From JBGSQR01 sp964509295 (GTDB lineage Bacteria; Desulfobacterota; Desulfuromonadia; Geobacterales; Pseudopelobacteraceae), in assembly GCA_964509295.1 (NCBI GenBank), contig CAZDWS010000010.1, positions 62,001-126,000 on the forward strand: 64,000 bases of DNA, written 5' to 3'. The notes under the pieces are model-generated. The model ran no database searches. It saw only the letters and a program-made list of their open reading frames with translations, and was not told where the DNA came from. Of this stretch, positions 43,761 to 51,179 are shown one piece after another. A program made the translations under genes and the position numbers. Each line of letters opens with the position of its first letter. Position 1 is the stretch's first letter.

Positions 43761-43764
43761 ATAC

Positions 43765-43830
43765 TGTTCAAGGTTCGTAGTTCGTGGTTCGTGGTTAAAA
43801 CCTTGAACCTTGAACTACGAACCACGAACA
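43765..43830. repeat. Palindromic repeat family D
   Basis: The left arm is tandem heptamers (AAGGTTC GTAGTTC GTGGTTC after TGTTC). The right arm is a re-ordered inverse (GAACCTT GAACTAC GAACCAC). The arms meet almost without a loop, giving a hairpin of about 30 bp between grpE and dnaK. Confidence 0.8.
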
Positions 43831-43867
43831 GCTTTTAACCGTTTTTCAACTTTTTTTCCGTTGCCCC

Positions 43868-43896
43868 TTGAATATTAAACAAGTGATGACTAATTT
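43868..43896 (+). promoter_or_regulatory. Candidate promoter before dnaK
   Basis: TTGAAT (43868-43873), 17 bases, TAATTT (43891-43896). The upstream CCCCTTGAA resembles an RpoH-type -35, but the -10 fits neither sigma-32 nor sigma-70 well. No CIRCE is present here. Confidence 0.3.
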
Positions 43897-43935
43897 CTAA
43901 ATAAGAGAAAGATTCAACAAGGAGGATTAACATTC

Positions 43936-45855
43936 ATGAGTAAAGTAATCGGTATCGACCTGGGAACAACCAACTCCTGCGTAGCAATCATGGAGGGCGG
44001 AGAACCGGTGGTTATAGCTAACCTGGAAGGAAGCCGCACCACACCTTCCATGGTGGCTTTTTCAGATAGTGACGAACGCCTTGTAGGCCAGCAGGCTAAA
44101 CGTCAGGCAGTCACAAACCCTGAAAACACCCTGTATGCAATTAAACGTCTGATCGGCCGCAAGTTTGATTCTGATGCGGTCAGAAAAGACATCGCCATAT
44201 CACCTTTCAAAATTGTCAGAGCAGACAATGCTGACGCCTGGGTTGAAGTACGCGGCAAGCGTTTCTCACCACCAGAAATTTCAGCTATTGTTCTGCAGAA
44301 GATGAAGAAAACTGCTGAAGACTATCTGGGAGTAACTGTTACCGACGCCGTTATCACCGTACCAGCCTACTTCGATGACTCACAGCGGCAGGCAACCAAG
44401 GATGCGGGTAAAATTGCCGGTCTGAACGTACTGCGTATCATCAACGAGCCTACTGCTGCAGCACTGGCCTACGGCCTGGACAAGAAAAAAGAAGAAAAAG
44501 TTGCCGTTTTCGACCTGGGCGGCGGTACTTTCGATATCTCGGTTCTCGAACTGGGCGATGGCGTTTTCGAAGTAAAATCCACTAACGGTGACACCTTCCT
44601 GGGTGGCGAAGACTTTGACCAGTTGATTATTGACTGGATCGCCGACGAATTCAAAAAAGATCAGGGAATCAACCTGCGTAACGACAAAATGGCGCTACAG
44701 CGTCTGAAAGAAGCCGCAGAGAAAGCCAAGTGCGAACTTTCCAGCTCCATGGAAACCGACATCAACCTGCCGTTCATTACTGCTGACGCATCAGGCCCTA
44801 AGCATCTGACCATGAAGCTGACACGCTCCAAACTGGAGTCAATCTGTGCCGAACTCCTGGCCAAACTGGAAGGTCCTTGCCGCATGGCTATCAAGGACGC
44901 CGGCCTGACAGCTGCTGACATTGATGAAGTCATTCTGGTTGGTGGTATGACACGCATGCCTGCCGTACAGAAAAAAGTTGAAGCCATCTTCGGCAAAGTA
45001 CCTAACAGAGGCGTGAATCCGGATGAAGTTGTTGCCATCGGCGCAGCTATTCAGGGTGGCGTACTCAAGGGCGATGTCAAGGATGTTCTCCTGCTTGACG
45101 TTACCCCGCTTTCACTCGGTATCGAGACACTGGGAAGCGTTATGACCAAGCTGATCGAGAAAAACACAACCATCCCATGTCGCAAGAGCCAGGTTTTCTC
45201 TACCGCAGCTGACAATCAGCCGGCAGTTTCAATCCACGTTCTGCAGGGCGAGCGTGAAATGGCCCGTGACAACAAGACACTGGGCAACTTCGAACTGACC
45301 GGCCTGCCACCGGCACCACGCGGCATTCCACAGGTTGAGGTTACATTTGACATCGATGCCAACGGTATTGTACATGTTTCCGCCAAAGACCTGGGTACCG
45401 GCAAAGAGCAGTCGATCCGTATTACAGCTTCCAGCGGCCTGTCCAAGGAAGAAATCGACAAGATGGTACGCGATGCGGAAGCACATGCCGATGAAGATAA
45501 AAAAAGACGTGAAACCATCGAAGCTCGCAACCATGCAGACAGCATGGTCTACAGCACCGAAAAATCGCTCAAGGAGTTTGGCGACAAGATTGATGCGGTT
45601 GAAAAGGGTAATATCGAAAACAAAATTACTGAGCTGAAAAAAATCATGGAAGGCGAAGACTCCGAAGCCATCAAAAAGGCCACCGACGAACTGGCCCAGT
45701 CAGCCCACAAACTGGCTGAAGCCATGTACGCCCAGAAACCGGCAGAAGAAGGCGGCGCAACTCCTGGAGCCGAGCAGGCTTCTTCATCAACACACAAAGA
45801 TGACAAAGTTGTCGATGCTGACTTCGAAGAGATCAAGGACGACAAGAAAAAGTAA
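43936..45855 (+). CDS. dnaK: Chaperone DnaK (Hsp70)
   Basis: 639 residues. Nucleotide-binding domain (1 to about 385) with IGIDLGTTNSC, VPAYFDDSQRQATKDAG, FDLGGGTFDIS and LVGGMTRMPAV; linker DVLLLDVTPLSLG; substrate-binding domain and helical lid; acidic/basic tail DADFEEIKDDKKK. A strong AAGGAGG site precedes the ATG. It lies 175 bases after grpE, with repeat D in the gap. Confidence 0.98.
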   Translation: MSKVIGIDLGTTNSCVAIMEGGEPVVIANLEGSRTTPSMVAFSDSDERLVGQQAKRQAVTNPENTLYAIKRLIGRKFDSDAVRKDIAISPFKIVRADNADAWVEVRGKRFSPPEISAIVLQKMKKTAEDYLGVTVTDAVITVPAYFDDSQRQATKDAGKIAGLNVLRIINEPTAAALAYGLDKKKEEKVAVFDLGGGTFDISVLELGDGVFEVKSTNGDTFLGGEDFDQLIIDWIADEFKKDQGINLRNDKMALQRLKEAAEKAKCELSSSMETDINLPFITADASGPKHLTMKLTRSKLESICAELLAKLEGPCRMAIKDAGLTAADIDEVILVGGMTRMPAVQKKVEAIFGKVPNRGVNPDEVVAIGAAIQGGVLKGDVKDVLLLDVTPLSLGIETLGSVMTKLIEKNTTIPCRKSQVFSTAADNQPAVSIHVLQGEREMARDNKTLGNFELTGLPPAPRGIPQVEVTFDIDANGIVHVSAKDLGTGKEQSIRITASSGLSKEEIDKMVRDAEAHADEDKKRRETIEARNHADSMVYSTEKSLKEFGDKIDAVEKGNIENKITELKKIMEGEDSEAIKKATDELAQSAHKLAEAMYAQKPAEEGGATPGAEQASSSTHKDDKVVDADFEEIKDDKKK

Positions 45856-45879
45856 TAATCTCACATAAGTAGATGAAAC

Positions 45880-45908
45880 GTAGGGGCGGGTTTTAAACTC
45901 GCCCCTAC
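45880..45908. repeat. Palindromic repeat family E
   Basis: Nine-base arms GTAGGGGCG and CGCCCCTAC around GGTTTTAAACT. It sits between dnaK and dnaJ and could form a hairpin in the shared transcript. Nearly identical palindromes occur in unrelated bacteria (general knowledge). Confidence 0.8.
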
Positions 45909-45939
45909 AGTTATATATACGCATCAAAAGGATATCATT

Positions 45940-47076
45940 TTGGCAACCATTGAAAAGCGTGATTATTATGAAATTCTGGAGGTCCATAAGAACGCCTCCG
46001 AAATTGAAATCAAAAAGGCCTTCCGTAAGCAGGCCATCCAGTATCACCCCGACAAAAACCCAGGCGACAAGGCTGCAGAAGACAAGTTCAAAGAGCTGAC
46101 TGAAGCCTATGAAGTGCTTTCCGATGCTCAGAAGCGCGCCCAGTATGACCAGTTCGGCCATGCAGGAGTTTCAGGTGCAGGCGGCTATTCCGGCGGTTTC
46201 GGCGGTTTTGGTGCAGGGACACCTTTCGGTGATATTTTCGGCGACATCTTTGGAGATATTTTCGGTGGTGGCGGTAGCGGAGGTCGTGGCCGTACGCAAG
46301 GCAGACGCGGAGATGACCTGCTCTATAATCTTGAAATCACCTTTGAAGAAGCGGCATTCGGTGTAGAGAAAAAAATTGAAGTGCCATTTGCCAAACGCTG
46401 CGGCACTTGCAATGGTTCCGGCTCCAAGCCGGGGACAGAACCAAAGGTTTGTCCTACCTGCCGTGGAGCCGGCCAAGTCCGCTATCAGCAGGGTTTTTTC
46501 AGTGTCAGCAAAAGCTGCGGACAGTGTAACGGCGAAGGCAAGATCGTAGTCGATCCCTGCCCGGACTGTCGCGGCAAGGGTAGCATCAAGGATACTAAAA
46601 CACTTTCAATCAAAGTGCCCGGGGGAGTTGAAACCGGTTCGAGACTCAAATCAACCGGTGACGGTGGACAAGGCCTGAAAGGTGGCCCAAATGGTGATCT
46701 TTACGTTGCCATCAACGTTAAAGAGCATGCCATCTTTCAACGAGAGGAAAACAACGTAATCTTTGAGTTTCCGATCAGCTTTATCCAGGCAGCACTCGGT
46801 TGTGAGATTGAAGTACCAACTCTGGACGGCAAAGTAGCCATGAAGATTCCGGAAGGGACTCAATCCGGCAAGATGTACCGTCTGCGCGGCAAGGGAATTC
46901 CATCACTGCAAGGATACGGACGTGGGGACCAACTGGTAATAATTAAAGTCGAAACGCCAACAAACCTCAGCAAAAAACAACGCGATCTGCTGGAGGAGTT
47001 TGCAGCCCATAGCAACGAAAACAGTCACCCGATGAAAAAGGGATTCCTTGACAAGGTCATGGACTTCCTTAGTTAA
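45940..47076 (+). CDS. dnaJ: Chaperone DnaJ (Hsp40)
   Basis: 378 residues: J domain (1 to about 72) with HPD in YHPDKNPG, a Gly/Phe-rich region containing three consecutive GDIFGDIFGDIFG-type units, four zinc-binding CxxCxGxG motifs (CGTCNGSG, CPTCRGAG, CGQCNGEG, CPDCRGKG) and the C-terminal substrate domains. The start is TTG with AAGGA upstream. It is 84 bases after dnaK, with repeat E between, and is closed by a terminator. Confidence 0.97.
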   Translation: MATIEKRDYYEILEVHKNASEIEIKKAFRKQAIQYHPDKNPGDKAAEDKFKELTEAYEVLSDAQKRAQYDQFGHAGVSGAGGYSGGFGGFGAGTPFGDIFGDIFGDIFGGGGSGGRGRTQGRRGDDLLYNLEITFEEAAFGVEKKIEVPFAKRCGTCNGSGSKPGTEPKVCPTCRGAGQVRYQQGFFSVSKSCGQCNGEGKIVVDPCPDCRGKGSIKDTKTLSIKVPGGVETGSRLKSTGDGGQGLKGGPNGDLYVAINVKEHAIFQREENNVIFEFPISFIQAALGCEIEVPTLDGKVAMKIPEGTQSGKMYRLRGKGIPSLQGYGRGDQLVIIKVETPTNLSKKQRDLLEEFAAHSNENSHPMKKGFLDKVMDFLS

Positions 47077-47118
47077 ATGAAAAAGCCCGACAACTGTATT
47101 GTCGGGCTTTTTCATTTA
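47076..47118 (+). terminator. Terminator after dnaJ
   Basis: AAATGAAAAAGCCCGACAA and its inverse TTGTCGGGCTTTTTCATTT around CTGTA. It ends the heat-shock operon. Confidence 0.92.
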
Positions 47119-47184
47119 TATTGCTGATTAATGTCTTTTGAATTATGATCTCACACGTTCATAACAATAACTTTGGAGAGACTA

Positions 47185-47535
47185 ATGGACAAACAGACAT
47201 TTACTGAAAAAACAGTAGAATTTCTTCGCCCTTTTGAAACCGATAACCTGATGAACACTTTGCAGACCATGACACTGAAGCAGATTTTCACCAATCCGGT
47301 CATGCTCTGCATCATGGCACTGCTGTTATTCTTCGGCGTATACAAACGTTCTAAAACCATTTTACTCAGTCTTTTCAGTATTATCGGCTTGATCTTTATT
47401 GTGCGGTTTGCCATGCCTGCGGGAAACGTGGCTAACAACGCTGAAATGTCATTAGGATCAGTCATGCCATTCGTTGTCGGCGGTGTGGTTATCGGAGCTG
47501 TTATCATTTACTTCACATTCATTAAATCTGAATAG
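47185..47535 (+). CDS. Small membrane protein of unknown function
   Basis: 116 residues with three predicted transmembrane segments (about 39-53, 57-77 and 93-112), a cytoplasmic-looking N-terminus and no recognised family. The ATG at 47185 follows GGAGAG by five bases. It lies 15 bases before the diheme cytochrome gene, so the two probably form one unit that could move electrons at the membrane (inference). Confidence 0.7.
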   Translation: MDKQTFTEKTVEFLRPFETDNLMNTLQTMTLKQIFTNPVMLCIMALLLFFGVYKRSKTILLSLFSIIGLIFIVRFAMPAGNVANNAEMSLGSVMPFVVGGVVIGAVIIYFTFIKSE

Positions 47536-47550
47536 ATTCGGGATGCTCAT

Positions 47551-47865
47551 ATGAAAATTGATAAGCGTGATTGGATGTTTATTGGACTTGTGGTGGCTGT
47601 TCTAGGTATTTTTATTGCCATTACCAGCGAGGAGAAAACAAAAGTTACACCGGTAAACGACACTCACAAGCAGGTTTACGAAATAGCCTACCGCAATGCG
47701 CCTGGACCGGACGCATCTCTTATAAAAAAGTTTATGTTCAAACCAGACAAACGGGAAGCTGAAAAGCTTTGTGAGCCCTGTCATCTGACAAACAAGATTC
47801 CGTTTCCACCTAATCATCCGCCAAAAAACAGATGTCTGTTCTGTCACAAACTGAAAAAGCCGTAA
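47551..47865 (+). CDS. Membrane-anchored small diheme c-type cytochrome
   Basis: 104 residues: one N-terminal transmembrane helix (about 8-26) serving as uncleaved anchor, then a periplasmic part with two haem-attachment motifs, C74-x2-C77-H78 (CEPCH) and C95-x2-C98-H99 (CLFCH), only 17 residues apart. H89 (PNHPP) and H39 are possible distal ligands. I know no named family this small with this layout. It is probably an electron-transfer protein partnered by the preceding membrane protein. Confidence 0.82.
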   Translation: MKIDKRDWMFIGLVVAVLGIFIAITSEEKTKVTPVNDTHKQVYEIAYRNAPGPDASLIKKFMFKPDKREAEKLCEPCHLTNKIPFPPNHPPKNRCLFCHKLKKP

Positions 47866-47870
47866 CAGCC

Positions 47871-47922
47871 GGGACTAGGGACTGGGGACTGGAAAAAGCC
47901 TTTACACCCAGTTCCCAGTCCC
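47871..47922. repeat. Palindromic repeat family F
   Basis: Heptamers GGGACTA, GGGACTG and GGGACTG (47871-47891). The arm GGGACTGGGGACTGG (47878-47892) pairs with CCAGTTCCCAGTCCC (47908-47922) with one mismatch. It fills the gap between two convergent genes and could act as a terminator-like barrier. Confidence 0.8.
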
Positions 47923-47928
47923 TGCCTT

Positions 47929-49110
47929 TTAATACAGTTCGTATTTCAACAGACGACACTCGATCGGTCCGTTAAACAACACAAAACGGCGTGACGCTTT
48001 AAGTCCGATGTACTTGGCCAATTCCAGATTGCCGGTCAACACGTAGCCGGTCCAACCGCGACAACGTTTTTTCATAATGTCGCCGATCTGGCAATAAAGT
48101 TCCTTCAGTTCCTCTTCTTCACCCAGTCGTTTACCGTAAGGCGGGTTGATAATAACAACTCCCTTGTCTCCTTCCGGTGTAAACTCACTCAAAGCTGTAT
48201 TGAAGAAATGAATTTCACCCTTGAAGCCGGCAGCCTCGGCATTGCGTCTTGCTATGGGAAGTGCGCGACCATCCTGGTCATAACCGGTTATCAACCCTAG
48301 CGGTAACGCTCTGATACCATCTGTTGCCTCTTTCATGATCCGATCCCACAATACGGAATCAAAATCAAGCCATCGTTCAAAACCGAAAGAGCGATGAAGA
48401 CCTGGTGCGATCCGCGCCGCCATCAATCCGGCCTCAATCGGAATTGTTCCTGACCCGCACATTGGGTCAGCCAGTGGTATGCTGCCGTCCCAACCGGTCA
48501 GGGCAATTACGGCAGAGGCAAGCGTTTCCCGTAATGGCGCTTCATTTCTTTCCAGTCTGTAGCCGCGACGATCCAGCGAAGCATCGGAACTGTCAAGACT
48601 GACAGTGCAGACATTCTTGGCCAGATGGATATTGATACGTACATCCGGTGAGGCGGTGTCAACGCTGGGACGACTGCTGCACTCTTCACGGATGCGGTCA
48701 ACAATTGCATCCTTGGTTTTAAGAGCTACAAAACCGGAATGGGTCAACGCCGAATCTCTCAAGGTACAGTCAACAGCCAGAGTCATAGTCGGCTTGATGA
48801 TCTCGTGCCAGGCGATCGCATGTACACCGGCATACAACTCCGCCGGAGATGAACAGTCAAAAGTACTCAAATTAACCAGAACCCGGCTGGCGGTTCTAAG
48901 CCAGAGATTGGAACGGTAAAGCCCGGCGCGATCAGTTACAAAAGAGACACCGCCACGCAACACTTCGGCGCCCCGGATGCCTAGTGCCAGCAGTTCGGCT
49001 GCGGCAATTTCCTCGGTACCGCGCGGGACAGCCGCAAAGCAGTTCATCATATTCTCCGGCGGCGCTACCGGACCTGTTCCACGCCTCAAAATGTGTTTCT
49101 TTTCAGTCAA
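47929..49110 (-). CDS. THUMP-domain RNA methyltransferase, RlmL N-terminal-like
   Basis: 393 residues: ferredoxin-like/THUMP N-terminal region (about 20-170), then a Rossmann methyltransferase with DPMCGSGTIPIEAG and the catalytic INPPYGKRLG. This is the layout of the N-terminal half of E. coli RlmL (23S rRNA m2G2445) found alone in many bacteria. Its ATG overlaps the stop of coaE by four bases, so the two are co-translated. Confidence 0.9.
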   Translation of the reverse strand: MTEKKHILRRGTGPVAPPENMMNCFAAVPRGTEEIAAAELLALGIRGAEVLRGGVSFVTDRAGLYRSNLWLRTASRVLVNLSTFDCSSPAELYAGVHAIAWHEIIKPTMTLAVDCTLRDSALTHSGFVALKTKDAIVDRIREECSSRPSVDTASPDVRINIHLAKNVCTVSLDSSDASLDRRGYRLERNEAPLRETLASAVIALTGWDGSIPLADPMCGSGTIPIEAGLMAARIAPGLHRSFGFERWLDFDSVLWDRIMKEATDGIRALPLGLITGYDQDGRALPIARRNAEAAGFKGEIHFFNTALSEFTPEGDKGVVIINPPYGKRLGEEEELKELYCQIGDIMKKRCRGWTGYVLTGNLELAKYIGLKASRRFVLFNGPIECRLLKYELY

Positions 49111-49751
49111 TGTCTTTCCCCTAACCCTTTATCCAAAATAGCTGAAAGTCGATTTTGCAAGTCATCCGGCGTCCCGCTGTTATCAATCACAATTTGCCCA
49201 AAACGCTCTTTATCCTTCAATGGCATCTGTGCCGTTATAATTCTTTCGGCCTGCTCCCTGCTGATACCGTCACGGTACATCACACGCTCCAGCTGCACCT
49301 CAGGAGAAGCGGTCACGACCCAGATCTCATCCACAAGATCCGTTGCCCCTGCTTCAATCAACAGCGGTGCCATATAAAACACAACATTTTGTCCGGCAGC
49401 CGCAACTGCAGCAATACGTTCTTTAGCAAGGCGTCTGATCTCCGGGTGGATTATATCCTCAAGCAGTTTTCTTTTTACCGGATCAGAAAAAACTATCACT
49501 CCAAGCCGCTTGCGATCCAGCGTCCCATCATTGGAAAGAACCTCACTGCCAAAAGTATCAACAATCCTGGCAAGACATAAACTGCCGGGCCTGACAACGT
49601 CACGTGACAATATATCGGCATCAACAACCGGCAAGCCACGTTTTTCCAGAAAATCAGCCACACTGCTTTTACCGGTGGCAATACCGCCGGTTAGCCCGAT
49701 AACGCGGATATTATTTCTCTGCCGTATCTGTTCTGATGTGCTTAAATGCAA
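49107..49751 (-). CDS. coaE: Dephospho-CoA kinase
   Basis: CoaE phosphorylates dephospho-CoA in the last step of CoA synthesis. P-loop GLTGGIATGKS, VVDADILSRDVV and the IDNSGT C-terminal block are present. I place the start at a TTG (49751) because AAGGAG lies about ten bases upstream; a longer reading from another TTG runs through that site. About 214 residues, close to the usual 200. Confidence 0.92.
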   Translation of the reverse strand: MHLSTSEQIRQRNNIRVIGLTGGIATGKSSVADFLEKRGLPVVDADILSRDVVRPGSLCLARIVDTFGSEVLSNDGTLDRKRLGVIVFSDPVKRKLLEDIIHPEIRRLAKERIAAVAAAGQNVVFYMAPLLIEAGATDLVDEIWVVTASPEVQLERVMYRDGISREQAERIITAQMPLKDKERFGQIVIDNSGTPDDLQNRLSAILDKGLGERH

Positions 49752-49882
49752 AGCCCTAAATCTCCTTAGCTTTTTAATATAGCAAAGCAATTACCAAATT
49801 GACAGATTTTTGACTTGAGTTGACTGGACATTTAGTGTAATTCTTAACGTCCATCTGATGGCAACATCCGATGTCCGCAAGC

Positions 49883-49959
49883 GGGCGGTTAGCTCAGCTG
49901 GATAGAGTACAGGCCTCCGAAGCCTGGGGTCGTGCGTTCGAATCGCATATCGCCCGCCA
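49883..49959 (+). tRNA. tRNA-Arg (anticodon CCG)
   Basis: 77 bases with encoded CCA. The acceptor stem GGGCGGT pairs with ATCGCCC, the anticodon stem-loop is CAGGC-CTCCGAA-GCCTG, and the T arm is GTGCG-TTCGAAT-CGCAT. The D stem is GCTC/GAGT. It reads CGG codons. A terminator follows 11 bases later. Confidence 0.97.
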
Positions 49960-49970
49960 AACAAATCAAA

Positions 49971-50000
49971 GGGTTACAGTTTATACTGTAACCCTTTTTT
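49971..50000 (+). terminator. Terminator after tRNA-Arg
   Basis: GGGTTACAGT-TTAT-ACTGTAACCC followed by six T: a perfect 10-bp stem. Confidence 0.95.
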
Positions 50001-50128
50001 ATTGAATAGCTGAGTATGAACACCCTTTGGGCTGTAATATTGCCAAGGGTATGGAGCTTCCGATAACTTCTGATCGTGCAACTACGGTTGATGCAAACAG
50101 ATTTAGTTTGCTGCCTGCTAACATTTAC

Positions 50129-50920
50129 CTAAAACGCGCTTTTAATGACACCGCCGTCAACACGCAGGGCCGCTCCGGTCGTTGCCGATGCCAGCGGACT
50201 AGCAATGTAAGCCACCATCGAAGCTACTTCCTCTGGAGAAGCAAATCGCTTGATAAGTGAAGTGGGCCTGAACTTTTCAAAGAAATATTTCTCAAACTCG
50301 TCAAAAGACATACCTTCCGCCTTGGCAAGTTCTTCCAGAAAGTCTCCTACACCACGCGATCTGGTAGGACCCGGAAGAATGCTGTTCACGGTAATTCCCG
50401 TTCCAGCAACCGCCTCGGCCAAGCCGCGGGAGACGGCAAGCATAGCCGTCTTGGTCATGCCGTAATGTATCATTTCAGCAGGAATCTGAACTGCACTTTC
50501 GCTGGAAATAAATATGATGCGGCCCCAGTTAGCTTGTTTCATGGCTGGAAGGCAGAGACGGGCAAGGCGTACACCGCTCAATACATTTACATCGAAGAAC
50601 CTCATCCAATCTGCATCGGGAATATCTTCAAAGGGTTTTGGCTCAAAGATGCCCAGATTATTAACCAGAATCTCTATCTTCGGATACATTTGTGTTATTG
50701 CCTCAGCCACGTCCGGTTTGGTCAAATCACCAGCAAATCCCAGTACTTTATTGCCGGTTTCTGATAGTATCCTTGATGCAGCATCGTCAACAGCAGCCTG
50801 CGAACGTCCATTGATGATGACTTGCGCACCTTCGCCCGCAAGCGTCGCTGCGATGGCGTAACCGATTCCTGCTGTGCTGCCGGTTACCAGTGCGAGCCTG
50901 TTTTCCAGTCGTAGATTCAT
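50129..50920 (-). CDS. Short-chain dehydrogenase/reductase
   Basis: A classical SDR of about 263 residues: nucleotide motif TGSTAGIG, NNLG, the catalytic Ser in ISSESA and YGMTK (Tyr-x3-Lys), ending in the SDR tail with RVDGG. Substrate unknown; the 3-oxoacyl-ACP reductase-like pattern is only generic. The start at 50920 follows AAGGAA by eight bases; an ATG six codons earlier overlaps that site. It stands alone, convergent to the tRNA. Confidence 0.9.
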   Translation of the reverse strand: MNLRLENRLALVTGSTAGIGYAIAATLAGEGAQVIINGRSQAAVDDAASRILSETGNKVLGFAGDLTKPDVAEAITQMYPKIEILVNNLGIFEPKPFEDIPDADWMRFFDVNVLSGVRLARLCLPAMKQANWGRIIFISSESAVQIPAEMIHYGMTKTAMLAVSRGLAEAVAGTGITVNSILPGPTRSRGVGDFLEELAKAEGMSFDEFEKYFFEKFRPTSLIKRFASPEEVASMVAYIASPLASATTGAALRVDGGVIKSAF

Positions 50921-51179
50921 AATTGTATTCCTTTCCAAATAATAAGCCTGTCTATTTTAGTTCGATCACTATTTATTAAGTTTTAGCACCACAAAGTGGC
51001 GTGTCAATCTCACTAAAAAATTAGACCAGTTAACATTGTAATAATAAGAACACACTTGACTGTCCTGAATCAAAAGATTAAAAAACAACATTAATAATAG
51101 CATTGCCGTCCCACAACTGAAATTAATGTTTCCCATAATCCGTCAGCCTTTTTACCACCCGATTAAAAAGGACACTTAA

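Noticed and set aside
49883..50128. tRNA-Arg as an integration site for a mobile element
   Set aside because: No integrase, no repeated 3' tRNA fragment and no shift in gene content follow; a normal terminator and an SDR gene do.
50027..50260. Short plus-strand frame after the tRNA (starts at a TTG)
   Set aside because: No ribosome binding site, and it runs into the convergent SDR gene; no recognisable product.
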